Shown here: positions 34,472 through 42,969 of the stretch, in pieces | Layout of the letters: each line of letters opens with the position of its first letter | How positions within the stretch are numbered: position 1 is the first letter of the stretch | Assembly (NCBI GenBank): GCA_018228645.1 | Contig: CP073693.1 | Coordinates: 1,386,001 to 1,450,000 of the forward strand | DNA length: 64,000 nucleotides | From: Clostridiaceae bacterium Marseille-Q4143 | GTDB lineage: Bacteria; Bacillota; Clostridia; Lachnospirales; Lachnospiraceae | Reading direction: 5' to 3' | Made by a program: the position numbers and the translations under genes | The notes under the pieces: model-generated | Told to the model about the DNA's origin: nothing | Databases searched by the model: none | Seen by the model: only the letters and a program-made list of their open reading frames with translations

Positions 34472-35632
34472 ATGAGAGAAGAAAGAAATGTTTTGAACAG
34501 TGATGTGGAAATCCCGGAAGTGGTTTTGAAAAAAGCGGATGATGCGCTGGCACAGATCAGAGAAAGTACAAAACCGGTAAGAAAAGCAAAGAAAGAAAGT
34601 CGATTCCAGGGTGGTTTCCGCTATGCGCAGGCGGCAGCCATTGCATGTGCAGTACTGGTTGGAGCGGGTGGAATTACCGTTACAGCAGCAGTTGTTCACC
34701 ATTTATGGAGTCGGGGCATGCAGGGCAATATACAGGCAACGGAAGAACAGCAGAAAGACCTGGCAGAACAGGGAATGGTGACAGAAGGTCCAGATTTATC
34801 GAACATGGAAGTGACTTCTGAGGGAATTACGGTAAAACCGACGGAACTGGTTGCGGATGGGCATTTTGTGTATGTGGCTTTTCAGATAGCAGGATATGAT
34901 CTGGCAGATGGGGAAGAACCTTGTTTTGAAGAGGTAAGGGTTTATACCGGAGAGGATGAAAATGCAGAGGATGGCTGGGTCAATATGAGCGGCAGTTTTT
35001 ATGATGGAATTGTTTCCAATAATAACGGAGAGCCGGTCTATGAAGATGGAACTCCGCTTGCAAGCGATGAAACTGGTAATATTGTAGAACATTATAAGGC
35101 GGCGGATGGAACGCTGGAATATGTGATGACGCTGTATAAGACCGATCCAGATGAGAGTCTTCTTGGACAGACGCTTCATGTCTGCTTTGAAAATCTGGGA
35201 ACAGTGGAGAAAACGGAATTTATGGACGGAATCGGCGGAACATGGGAATTTGATATTCCGGTCAGTGGAAAGGACGCCGCAAAATCCTGTGAATTAAACA
35301 CTGCATTGAAAAATGCCAATGTAACTGTACTTTCTGCAGCTATTTCACCGATTTCTATCCGGGTAGATTACGAAGTGACCGGTGAACTGCAGGTCCGGGA
35401 GGATGACAACGGACTTCCTAACGTTGGCGGAGTGGTATTAAAGGATGGAAGCCGTGTATTGTATCTGCTCAACGGAGGTCAGAGCGGCTATCAGAAAGGC
35501 TCTGATACGCAGGCATATCTGCTTGCCACGTTTGACCGGGTCATTGATGTGGATCAGGTACAGTCATTGTTGTTCCGGCTTCATGCGGGAGATCAACCGG
35601 AAGAATATGTGACCGTGGATTTGCAGCAGTAG
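34472..35632 (+). CDS. DUF4179 membrane protein, probable anti-sigma factor
   Basis: The 386-residue protein has a cytoplasmic N-terminus of about 55 residues, one membrane helix (AQAAAIACAVLVGAGGITVTA) and a large outer domain. The DUF4179 part starts with VTSEGITVKPTELVADGHFVYVA. Such proteins hold the cognate sigma factor at the membrane and release it on a signal. The start at 34472 has AAGGAG nine bases upstream; the frame begins further upstream, overlapping the sigma gene. Pairing with the sigma gene is the main functional argument. Confidence 0.85.
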   Translation: MREERNVLNSDVEIPEVVLKKADDALAQIRESTKPVRKAKKESRFQGGFRYAQAAAIACAVLVGAGGITVTAAVVHHLWSRGMQGNIQATEEQQKDLAEQGMVTEGPDLSNMEVTSEGITVKPTELVADGHFVYVAFQIAGYDLADGEEPCFEEVRVYTGEDENAEDGWVNMSGSFYDGIVSNNNGEPVYEDGTPLASDETGNIVEHYKAADGTLEYVMTLYKTDPDESLLGQTLHVCFENLGTVEKTEFMDGIGGTWEFDIPVSGKDAAKSCELNTALKNANVTVLSAAISPISIRVDYEVTGELQVREDDNGLPNVGGVVLKDGSRVLYLLNGGQSGYQKGSDTQAYLLATFDRVIDVDQVQSLLFRLHAGDQPEEYVTVDLQQ

Positions 35633-35651
35633 TATGTGAAATGTCCCACGA

Positions 35652-35680
35652 TTGTATAAACAGAGCTGCTATAGTATAAT
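35652..35680 (+). promoter_or_regulatory. Promoter of the P-loop kinase gene
   Basis: TTGTAT (35652-35657) and TATAAT (35675-35680) are 17 bases apart, 33 bases before the start codon. Confidence 0.75.
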
Positions 35681-35712
35681 CAACAGTAAGAACCTAGAAA
35701 GAGGGGATTTCA

Positions 35713-36276
35713 ATGAAGAGATTACTGATTCTTACTGGGGATGTGGCAGCCGGAAAATCTACGTTTGCGGAGATACTTTCCAAACGGTATCAGACAAATG
35801 TATTTTATAAAGATAAAATCAAAGAAGTGCTTGGCGATGTGATCGGATTTTCCAACAGAGAAGAAAATCTGAAATTGTCCGATGCGGCGGTACAGCTGAT
35901 GATTCGTACCTTTGAGGAGTTTGCAAAGCTGGAGAAATCGTTGATTCTGGAGGCAAATTTCCATAAAAGGGAATTACAGCAGCTTCAGGACATTGCAAAA
36001 ACATATGATTATGAAGTGATGACGCTGGTGCTGGAGGCGGATCTTCATATTTTACATGAGAGATATATGAACCGGATGAAGTATGAAAACCGACATCCGG
36101 TTCATATGAGTGCCAGACAGGATCGTTTCGAGGATTTCAAGGATTATGTGGAATGCGCACGGAAAGAAGGCACAGTTGGAACGGTGATAAAGATCTGTGC
36201 GGATGACTTTTCCTATCGGACGGATGAAGAACTGCTGCAAAAGATTGACTGTTTTATGAAGGAGCCAGCACGGTAA
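35713..36276 (+). CDS. P-loop kinase-like ATP-binding protein (AAA_33 type)
   Basis: The 187-residue protein has a Walker A motif in LILTGDVAAGKSTFAE and an Arg-rich lid (HERYMNRMKYENRHPVH). It resembles the AAA_33 / zeta-toxin-like small kinases that phosphorylate nucleosides, sugars or RNA ends. The length fits a complete one-domain kinase. The substrate is not evident. Its stop is followed at once by the ATG of a broken FGGY sugar kinase gene. Confidence 0.78.
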   Translation: MKRLLILTGDVAAGKSTFAEILSKRYQTNVFYKDKIKEVLGDVIGFSNREENLKLSDAAVQLMIRTFEEFAKLEKSLILEANFHKRELQQLQDIAKTYDYEVMTLVLEADLHILHERYMNRMKYENRHPVHMSARQDRFEDFKDYVECARKEGTVGTVIKICADDFSYRTDEELLQKIDCFMKEPAR

Positions 36277-36536
36277 ATGAAAGCAATGGGGATTGACATT
36301 GGAACGACAACGATCAGCGGTATTGTTCTTGATGTGGAAAAGAAGCATCCGTGATTCTCAAAAAAGCAAGGGCGCTTGTGGATGAACTGCTGGATTGCTG
36401 TCCGGATTGTGCGAGTATCGGTCTGACCGGACAGATTTCGGTATTATCCGATCAGTTATTCGAAGGAAATGGAATCGAAGCCAGGCCATTTACCAGGAAG
36501 AAGCAGCCTGCGGGGCCGCTGTCAGCAGTGCGTTAA
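36277..36536 (+). pseudogene. FGGY carbohydrate kinase, heavily deleted and frameshifted
   Basis: The remnant begins MKAMGIDIGTTTISGIV, the phosphate-1 motif of FGGY kinases, then hits a stop at 36351. A second piece in another frame has ASIGLTGQISV, the usual substrate-site segment of this family. A third, shifted again, reads AIYQEEACGAAVSSAL, the C-terminal segment. Full-length members have about 500 residues, so most of the gene is gone. The products cannot be active. Confidence 0.85.
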
Positions 36537-36554
36537 AATGAATCCGAATACAAA

Positions 36555-36589
36555 GCTGTAAAATTCTACGTTGAATTTTACAGCTTTTT
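36555..36589 (+). terminator. Intrinsic terminator overlapping the toxin-antitoxin promoter
   Basis: GCTGTAAAATTC pairs perfectly with GAATTTTACAGC (12 bp) around TACGTT and is followed by five T residues. The second arm and T run also provide the -35 region of the next promoter. Confidence 0.9.
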
Positions 36590-36600
36590 GCGTATATAAT
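36571..36600 (+). promoter_or_regulatory. Promoter of the YefM/RelE-type pair
   Basis: TTGAAT (36571-36576) and TATAAT (36595-36600) lie 18 bases apart, and the -35 box falls inside the preceding terminator stem. Confidence 0.6.
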
Positions 36601-36644
36601 AAAAGTAACAGAGAAATGTAAAAACGAGAAAGGAGTTGAAAAAT

Positions 36645-36893
36645 ATGCCTAATATTTTACCTGTATCTGATTTAAGAAATTATAATGAAGTTTTGAAAAA
36701 TTGTCACAAAGGGGAACCGGTATATTTAACCAAGAATGGCAGAGGGCGTTTTGTGGTTATGGATATTGAAGATTATGAGCGTGATCGTGCAGAGAAAAAA
36801 CTTTTGATGAAATTGCAGGAAGCAGAAGAAGCAGTGAAAGATGAGGAAGGTTGGCTGGACCTGGAAGAACTGAAAGCACTTATGGGGGAATAA
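36645..36893 (+). CDS. YefM/Phd-type antitoxin
   Basis: The 82-residue protein is a type II antitoxin. Its Phd/YefM fold is evident from NILPVSDLRNYNEVLKN, then PVYLTKNGRGRFVVMDIEDY, with an acidic C-terminal tail that would wrap around the toxin. The N-terminal part should bind the operon's own promoter. The ATG at 36645 is nine bases from AGGAG; the in-frame TTG at 36636 touches it. It is followed after one base by the toxin gene. Confidence 0.92.
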   Translation: MPNILPVSDLRNYNEVLKNCHKGEPVYLTKNGRGRFVVMDIEDYERDRAEKKLLMKLQEAEEAVKDEEGWLDLEELKALMGE

Positions 36894-36894
36894 G

Positions 36895-37194
36895 ATGTTA
36901 AAACTGCGGATCAATCCGATTGTCGCAAAGGATTTGAAAAATATTCGTGATTATATTGCTGAAGACAGTGAAACATACGCTGCAAAGACGATAAAAGCAA
37001 TCTATGGTAAATTTGAAAATCTTCAGATGTTTCCGGAAATAGGTTCGGATCTTTCAAAGAGGGTCAGTTTTCGGACAGACTATAAATATGCAGTATGGAC
37101 AGACTATGTGATTATCTATAAGGTAAACAGCGAGTATGTTGAGATTTACCGTGTAATGAATCGGTATCAGGATATTACAAGAATTTTTGAGTAA
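36895..37194 (+). CDS. RelE/ParE superfamily toxin
   Basis: The 99-residue protein has the RelE/ParE fold. It opens with a helix pair (INPIVAKDLKNIRDYIAEDS and AAKTIKAIYGKFENLQMFP). The strands YAVWTDYVIIYKV and VEIYRVMNRYQDI follow. RelE members cleave mRNA on the ribosome; ParE members poison gyrase. The Arg-x-x-Asp at the C-terminus (NRYQDI) does not settle which. It is paired with the YefM-type antitoxin just upstream. Confidence 0.92.
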   Translation: MLKLRINPIVAKDLKNIRDYIAEDSETYAAKTIKAIYGKFENLQMFPEIGSDLSKRVSFRTDYKYAVWTDYVIIYKVNSEYVEIYRVMNRYQDITRIFE

Positions 37195-37284
37195 CATTGT
37201 GGCTGCGATACGACATTTACAAATTTAACAGAGATCGAGAAATTTAAGTGATTATCAACAAAAACTATGGAAAGAGTGGAAAAT

Positions 37285-38961
37285 ATGAAAGAGATTAAAT
37301 GTCCTAAATGTGGAGAAGTTTTTGCGGTTGATGAGTCTGGATATGCGCAAATTGTTCAACAAGTTCGGGATAAGGAATTTGATAAAGAACTTAAACAGAG
37401 AGAAAAAGATTTAGAAGAAATAAAGAAAAAAGATTTAGAACTTATCAAAACAAAACAAAAAGATGAGTTTAATAAAGTTATTTCAACAAAAGATTTGCAG
37501 CTCGTAGAAAAGAATAAATTAATTGAACAGTTAAAGGCACAAGTTGCGGGGGGTGAGACAGAAAAACAACTTGCTATAAGTGAAGCCATTAATAAAAAAG
37601 AACATGAACGAGAACTTGCGCTTGGAAAGAAAAATGATGAACTGGCAGATAAAGAGAAAAAGATAGCTTCACTTATAGCACAAATAGAAAATGGTAAGAA
37701 TGAAAGAAAACTGGCAATTACAGAAGCAGTTAATGTTAAAGAAAAAGAAATAGCACAGAAGATAGAAGAAATCAATAAATTAAAAGAAGCATTTTCTGCT
37801 AAGGAGCGAGAGAAAGATAGAGAGATTGAACAATTAAAGTCCCAAATTGAGGGAAGTGAAACAGTAAAGAAGTTAGCAATAAGCGAAGCAATTAATAAAA
37901 AAGATATAGAAAAACAAAATATGTTAGAAAGCAAGCAAGAAGAATTGACAGAAAAAAACCGCATAATTGAAGCGTTAAAGGCAAAAATTGCAAATGGTGA
38001 AACTGAAAGAAAATTAGCGGTATCAGAGGCTGTTCAGAAAAAGGAAAAAGAAATTTCGGAAAGAGTAACAGAAATTACGGAGTTAAAGAGTCGATTATCC
38101 AGTAAAGATACGGAAAATCAACTGAAAGAACAATCTTTGCATAAAGAATATGAGGAAAAGTTAAAATTAAAGGACGAACAAATAGAGTATTATAAAGATT
38201 TTAAGGCACGACAGTCTACTAAAATGATTGGAGAGAGTCTGGAACAGCATTGCTTAAATCAATTTAATTCTTTAAGAATGACGGCATTTCCAACAGCATA
38301 TTTTGAAAAAGATAATGATGCGAAAACAGGTAGTAAAGGAGACTTTATTTTTAGAGAAAATGTAGATGGAATGGAATTTATATCCATTATGTTTGAAATG
38401 AAAAATGAAATGGATGAAACAGCGACAAAGCATAAGAATGAAGACTTTTTTAAAGAACTTGATCGTGATAGACGTGAAAAGAAATGTGAGTATGCGGTAT
38501 TAGTATCACTGTTAGAGATAGATAATGAATTATACAATAATGGTATTGTAGATGTCTCTTATAAATATGAGAAAATGTATGTTATCAGACCGCAATTTTT
38601 TATTCCAATGATTACATTACTAAGAAATGCTGCATTAAATTCATTAAAATATCGGCAAGAATTAGAAGTAGCAAGACATCAACAAATAGATATTTCACGT
38701 TTTGAAGAAAATATGAATTTATTTAAAGAAGGATTTGCACGGAATTATAGAATTGCTAGTGATAAATTTAAAACAGCAATAGAGGAAATTGATAAGACGA
38801 TTTCCCATTTACAAAAAACGAAAGAGGCACTTCTTTCATCAGAAAATCAACTTAGATTGGCTAATAATAAAGCGGAAGATCTAAGTATAAAAAAATTGAC
38901 GAAAGATGCACCAACTGTGAAAAAAATGTTTGATGAAGTAAACAGCGGAAGAGGGGAATGA
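37285..38961 (+). CDS. DUF2130 protein: zinc finger, long coiled coil, nuclease-like domain
   Basis: This 558-residue protein starts with a CxxC motif (EIKCPKCGEVFAVDE) and then a long Lys/Glu coiled coil from about 25 to 320. The coil holds four internal repeats, each containing a variant of LAISEAINKKE. The C-terminal part is the DUF2130 core. GSKGDFIFRE followed by FEMKNE fits the Asp...Glu-x-Lys pattern of PD-(D/E)XK nucleases. The function is unproven, though the family often sits in defence regions. The start at 37285 gives MKEIKCP; an upstream ATG at 37267 is also possible. It is distinctly AT-rich compared with genes to its right. Confidence 0.85.
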   Translation: MKEIKCPKCGEVFAVDESGYAQIVQQVRDKEFDKELKQREKDLEEIKKKDLELIKTKQKDEFNKVISTKDLQLVEKNKLIEQLKAQVAGGETEKQLAISEAINKKEHERELALGKKNDELADKEKKIASLIAQIENGKNERKLAITEAVNVKEKEIAQKIEEINKLKEAFSAKEREKDREIEQLKSQIEGSETVKKLAISEAINKKDIEKQNMLESKQEELTEKNRIIEALKAKIANGETERKLAVSEAVQKKEKEISERVTEITELKSRLSSKDTENQLKEQSLHKEYEEKLKLKDEQIEYYKDFKARQSTKMIGESLEQHCLNQFNSLRMTAFPTAYFEKDNDAKTGSKGDFIFRENVDGMEFISIMFEMKNEMDETATKHKNEDFFKELDRDRREKKCEYAVLVSLLEIDNELYNNGIVDVSYKYEKMYVIRPQFFIPMITLLRNAALNSLKYRQELEVARHQQIDISRFEENMNLFKEGFARNYRIASDKFKTAIEEIDKTISHLQKTKEALLSSENQLRLANNKAEDLSIKKLTKDAPTVKKMFDEVNSGRGE

Positions 38962-38967
38962 TGTGTC

Positions 38968-39033
38968 ATGACACATGAACAGTTTGAAAATGCAGCACAA
39001 TACTGGAATAAAAAGGAACAGGTTAAAATATGA
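38968..39033 (+). pseudogene. Fragment resembling the start of a pyridoxamine-phosphate-oxidase-like gene
   Basis: The 21-residue frame MTHEQFENAAQYWNKKEQVK resembles the opening of flavin-binding pyridoxamine 5'-phosphate oxidase family proteins of Clostridia. It stops immediately, overlapping the NUDIX start. It is probably a deletion remnant that now provides an upstream reading frame for the NUDIX gene. Confidence 0.45.
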
Positions 39034-39608
39034 GTGCTAAAAACAGACAGGAATTATTAGATGAAATTGCGGCATATCATCCATTCAATGAGCAGGAAGA
39101 GCGGGACAAAAATCTGATCTTTCAGTGGATTGAGCAGTATGAGGATGCATTTTCAAGGGAAAATACAGTGGCACATGTAACTGCATCGGCCTGGATGGTA
39201 AATAAGGACAGAAGCAAGGTTTTGATGGTGTACCATAACATTTACAATTCCTGGTCCTGGCTGGGCGGCCATGCAGATGGTGAGACAGATCTGTTATCAG
39301 TGGCCATTCGTGAGGTAAAGGAAGAGGCTGGTATAGCACATGTACGGCCGGTATCGGAGAATATTTTTTCTCTGGAATCTTTAACGGTGGATGGACATGT
39401 AAAGAAGGGAAAGTATATATCCAGCCACTTGCATCTGAATATTACCTACCTATTGGAAGCGGATTCAGAGGAAGATGTTCGGATAAAGGCAGATGAAAAC
39501 AGCGGTGTGGCATGGTTTACGCCGGAGGAAGCATTGCAGAAATCCACGGAACCGTGGTTTGTGGAACGGGTCTATGGGAAACTGATTGAGAAAGTGAAAA
39601 GAATCTGA
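39030..39608 (+). CDS. NUDIX hydrolase
   Basis: The 192-residue protein hydrolyses a nucleoside diphosphate linked to another group. The Nudix box is GGHADGETDLLSVAIREVKE followed by EAGI. The catalytic REVKEE core is intact, while the first Glu of the consensus is Thr, a change I have seen in this subgroup. The upstream strand NKDRSKVLMVYHNIYNSW is typical. The substrate is unknown. Its ATG overlaps the TGA of the preceding 21-residue frame. Confidence 0.9.
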   Translation: MSAKNRQELLDEIAAYHPFNEQEERDKNLIFQWIEQYEDAFSRENTVAHVTASAWMVNKDRSKVLMVYHNIYNSWSWLGGHADGETDLLSVAIREVKEEAGIAHVRPVSENIFSLESLTVDGHVKKGKYISSHLHLNITYLLEADSEEDVRIKADENSGVAWFTPEEALQKSTEPWFVERVYGKLIEKVKRI

Positions 39609-39623
39609 GGAGCAGATGCAGGG

Positions 39624-40241
39624 ATGAAAAAGGAGCTGGATTATTTTTCGATTGACGGAGTTCAGGGCGGAAGCCAGGACTGGATGAGTAATTTCCTGAT
39701 GAAATTCGGAGGCTGTGCAGCACTGGCGGCATGTGATACCTGCATTTATCTGGCGGCAAAACAGGGATGGAAGCAGATATATCCTTATAATATAGCACAT
39801 CTGTGCAGGGAGGACTATGACCGGTTTGCCATGAAGATGAAGCCGTATCTGCGTCCGAGAATTGGTGGAGTAGATCGTCTGAGCCTCTATATAGAAGGAT
39901 TTCAGCGGTATCTTGCAGATGCGGGAGTGACGGATCTTTGCATAGAAGGACTGGAAGGACAGACACCTTACGAAAAAGCAGAAGAAGCGGTGGAAGCACA
40001 GATTCAGGTGGGATGGCCCATTCCGTGTCTGACCTTGAAGCACAAGGAACCGGCATATGATGATTATGTGTGGCACTGGTATATGCTGACTGGCTATAAA
40101 AAGGAAGCGGGGCATTTCTCTGTAAAAGCGGTTACCTATGGTGGTGCAAGGTGGCTGGATTTTCATGGACTATGGGATACCGGATATGAGAAAAAAGGCG
40201 GTCTGATTCTCTATCGGGTTGCCGGAGCAAAGATGGCGTAG
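39624..40241 (+). CDS. Hypothetical protein, possible C39-like cysteine peptidase fold
   Basis: The 205-residue soluble protein has the signature pieces of a papain/C39-like fold: GGCAALAACDTC near residue 30 supplies a Cys at a helix start. VWHWYMLTGYKK supplies a His before a strand, and WLDFHGLWDTG an Asp shortly after. IPCLTLKHKEP lies between. No signal peptide is present. I infer a peptidase or transglutaminase-like role only from this Cys-His-Asp order. It lies 15 bp behind the NUDIX gene. Confidence 0.55.
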   Translation: MKKELDYFSIDGVQGGSQDWMSNFLMKFGGCAALAACDTCIYLAAKQGWKQIYPYNIAHLCREDYDRFAMKMKPYLRPRIGGVDRLSLYIEGFQRYLADAGVTDLCIEGLEGQTPYEKAEEAVEAQIQVGWPIPCLTLKHKEPAYDDYVWHWYMLTGYKKEAGHFSVKAVTYGGARWLDFHGLWDTGYEKKGGLILYRVAGAKMA

Positions 40242-40285
40242 TATACTTCATTTTATAAAATGAACAAGTGAATGGGAGAATGACC

Positions 40286-41128
40286 ATGATTAGAAAAAGA
40301 CTTTTGATAGCGTTATCTATGACCGTGTTGTTACTGATGGGCTGCAGCAAAGAGACGGTACCTTCAGAACCTGAATCAACAGAAAACGATGAAACCGTGG
40401 ATGCAGTGACAGAGGTACCTGATGAAACCGAAAATATGGAAATAGCTGAAGTAGAAGAAGCAGAAGTTGCAGAAACGGTCAAACCGAAATATATCACCAT
40501 AGATTTCAACGGAGTAACGGAAACTCATGCAGAGGGGGACTCGGTTACTCCGTTAAAGTGGAATATTTTATCAGAAGAGGATAACGGTATTGATTTTGCA
40601 GATGAATGGTATGCCAGCGAAAACCTGTCTCTTCCCATGATCGGCACAGATTGGAACAGTTTTTCAGATGAAAACTATGAGTACCTGTGGGAAGGGGAAG
40701 ATCTGTATATCTATGAAAATGGAACAGGTAACTGTCTATATGTATTGCATTATCCGACCGATAAATGGTATGTGAACGGAAACAATGCTTATTTAAAAGA
40801 TGGCATTTTTTATGGGGCGAGTGTGGCCAACGGTTATGCACAGCCGAATACCTGCTTTATGTTTGCCTATGATCTGGAAAATGAAAAGCTGCTGTGGAGA
40901 AGCGCAGACCAGTCTTATAATTCCATGAATTTTGTGGTAGAAGGCGATGTTCTGATCTGCGGCTATGGATTTACCGCAGAGCCGGACTATCTCTATCAGA
41001 TTAACCGAAATACAGGAGAAATCATTGACCGATTACTGCTGAAGAAGATGCCGGATCTCATTGTGGAGCAGGATGGAAAGCTGTATGTACATACTTACAG
41101 TTATAATTACGTCATTGAAATCGAGTAG
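40286..41128 (+). CDS. Lipoprotein with beta-propeller-like repeats
   Basis: This 280-residue lipoprotein has a signal peptide with lipobox LMGC and an acidic linker. A mixed domain contains ITIDFNGVTETHAEGDSV. The last 150 residues show strand repeats like PQQ/WD-type blades (CFMFAYDLENEKLLWRSADQ and YLYQINRNTGEIIDRLLLKK), too few for a complete propeller. The start at 40286 has GGGAG seven bases upstream. The function is unknown. Confidence 0.7.
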   Translation: MIRKRLLIALSMTVLLLMGCSKETVPSEPESTENDETVDAVTEVPDETENMEIAEVEEAEVAETVKPKYITIDFNGVTETHAEGDSVTPLKWNILSEEDNGIDFADEWYASENLSLPMIGTDWNSFSDENYEYLWEGEDLYIYENGTGNCLYVLHYPTDKWYVNGNNAYLKDGIFYGASVANGYAQPNTCFMFAYDLENEKLLWRSADQSYNSMNFVVEGDVLICGYGFTAEPDYLYQINRNTGEIIDRLLLKKMPDLIVEQDGKLYVHTYSYNYVIEIE

Positions 41129-41145
41129 ATTCGGGGAGTAGTTTT

Positions 41146-42534
41146 CTACACCATCTGAACCAGCCATACATTACTGTGTACCATAAAATAACCGATGGCC
41201 ACCTTAATCAGTTCCGTAGCCTGTACGAAGAAGTACACACTTATGATACCGAGTCCGGTATAGTGAGCCAGTAAAAAGGCAGTTGGAACAACAACAATCC
41301 AGGTGAAAACAGAATCGAACAGGAATGTCACCATTGTTTTTCCACCGGAGCGCAGTGTGAAATAGGATGCATGGCTAAAGGAACAGAACGGCATGATGAT
41401 TGCGGATACGGCGATAAATCTGGTTGCCAGTGTACGGATTTCTTCAGAGGTATTGTAGATCTGTGGGAAAAATCTGCCGATAAAAAGCATGCATACAGCT
41501 ACAATGACACAGCAAAAAACACTGAACACAATCATTTTATTATCCGCATCCTTGGCTTTTTCCAGTTCGCCGGCACCCAGATACTGTCCCACCACAATGC
41601 TGATGCAGGCACCAAGCTGGATATAAATGATGTTGAACAGATTGGTGATGGTCGTAGCAATGTTAAGTCCGGCAACTACTTCCAGGCCACGGATCGAATA
41701 ACACTGTATTACGGCGGTCATTCCCGCAGCCCACAGAACTTCATTTATCATAAGCGGCAATCCTTTGATGATGATTGCTTTCAATTCATATTTGGGAATA
41801 CCAAATCCGAGATATGCTCCTTCAAGATACCGGTTCTTTTCTCTGTGTCTGTGTGCCCAGATAATAATCATAAGAGCTTCTATATAACGGGCAATGACCG
41901 TTGCCAGAGCGGCACCCTGCACACCCAGTTCCGGGAATGGCCCGATACCGAAAATCAGGAGATAGTCCAATATGGCATTGCTTCCAACAGCCACAAAACT
42001 TGCGATCATGGGAATTAATGTCTGTCCGGTTTCCTTGATATTGGTCGCATAAGACTGATTTACGGCAAAAGGAATCAATCCCGCCATCATAATGACCAGA
42101 TATTGTAATCCATACTGTAATGCGGCACCTGTCGCACCGTTTCCGGAGGTGTCGGTGAGATAAAGAGAAATCAGGCTTTCTCCCTTCGTCACAAACAGCA
42201 GAATGGTAAGTGCGGTAACCGTCAAAGCTGCATACAGCTTAAAACGGAAAGAATACATATGCCCTTTGTGATTTCCATTTCCAAAATATTGCGCACCAAA
42301 AATACTGGCTGCTGATACAGCCCCGAAGATTGCCAGATTATATACAAATATCAGCTGATTGACAATGGCAACTCCGGACATCTGCTCTGTACCAAGCTGT
42401 CCAACCATAATATTGTCAAGAAAACTAACAAGGTTTGTCACTGCATTTTGTATAATCATCGGCAATGCCAGCGCGATGTATCTTCCATAAAAATTTCTGT
42501 CCCCGATATATTTTCTGCGAAACTTTTCTAACAT
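41146..42534 (-). CDS. MATE family efflux transporter
   Basis: The 462-residue membrane protein has twelve predicted helices in two related halves of six. The N-terminal ALPMIIQNAVTNLVSFLDNI and MVGQLGTEQMSGVAIVNQL are standard MATE motifs, and INEVLWAAGMTAVIQCYSIRG matches the start of the second half. MATE proteins export drugs or metabolites by proton or sodium antiport. It is convergent with the lipoprotein gene; its own promoter must lie within 42535-42700. Confidence 0.93.
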   Translation of the reverse strand: MLEKFRRKYIGDRNFYGRYIALALPMIIQNAVTNLVSFLDNIMVGQLGTEQMSGVAIVNQLIFVYNLAIFGAVSAASIFGAQYFGNGNHKGHMYSFRFKLYAALTVTALTILLFVTKGESLISLYLTDTSGNGATGAALQYGLQYLVIMMAGLIPFAVNQSYATNIKETGQTLIPMIASFVAVGSNAILDYLLIFGIGPFPELGVQGAALATVIARYIEALMIIIWAHRHREKNRYLEGAYLGFGIPKYELKAIIIKGLPLMINEVLWAAGMTAVIQCYSIRGLEVVAGLNIATTITNLFNIIYIQLGACISIVVGQYLGAGELEKAKDADNKMIVFSVFCCVIVAVCMLFIGRFFPQIYNTSEEIRTLATRFIAVSAIIMPFCSFSHASYFTLRSGGKTMVTFLFDSVFTWIVVVPTAFLLAHYTGLGIISVYFFVQATELIKVAIGYFMVHSNVWLVQMV

Positions 42535-42969
42535 AAATTCCTTCCTTTACATAAATCCCCTTTTTAATACCTGTTCAGCATAACATATTTCTGCGGAATT
42601 TCACACCTTCTTTGCTTATTTAAAAATATATCCACAATTTTTAGGAAAGAGGAAAATAATCATTGGAAGCAGATATTGTGCCTGCGATGTGGAACTGGAC
42701 AAATTGATCATGAAAGAATAAAAATATACTTGATTTTTGCTGAAATATACACTTAAAAAGAAGAAAACAAAGGGAAAACAGGGTAACATGAAAAGAGATA
42801 GACGCAAATCGGCATCTTTTTTGATGGGTAAAAATCGAAAAGTTCTTCCTACAAATCGTAGGAAAAAGGGCATCATATATGATAGGGAATGCGGCTGGAA
42901 TTTTGTCAGGACTCTGATAAAATATGAATTATAAAGTACAAGAGCGTACAGAGTAGGGGGGCGGATAAG
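42535..42969. promoter_or_regulatory. Divergent regulatory region between MATE gene and corrinoid operon
   Basis: This 435-bp region holds the promoters of the MATE gene (leftward) and the methyltransferase operon (rightward). The most distinct feature is a perfect palindrome TTCCTAC-AAATC-GTAGGAA at 42846-42864, a candidate operator about 105 bases before the methyltransferase start. A short Lys/Arg-rich frame at 42788-42934 crosses it and is probably not a gene. I find no cobalamin riboswitch box here. Confidence 0.5.

Noticed and set aside
39465..40166. Minus-strand frames of 233 and 179 residues opposite the NUDIX and C39-like genes
   Set aside because: Both plus-strand genes have ribosome sites and family motifs; the opposite frames do not.
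41371..42018. 215-codon plus-strand frame opposite the MATE gene
   Set aside because: The MATE protein on the minus strand is unmistakable. The plus-strand frame has no family features and is a shadow.
42737..42934. 65-codon frame rich in Lys and Arg upstream of the methyltransferase gene
   Set aside because: It covers the palindrome and promoter region, has poor ribosome sites, and has no recognisable features.
42535..42969. Cobalamin riboswitch upstream of the corrinoid operon
   Set aside because: I looked for the conserved B12-box and the long structured leader and did not see them; only a short palindrome is present.
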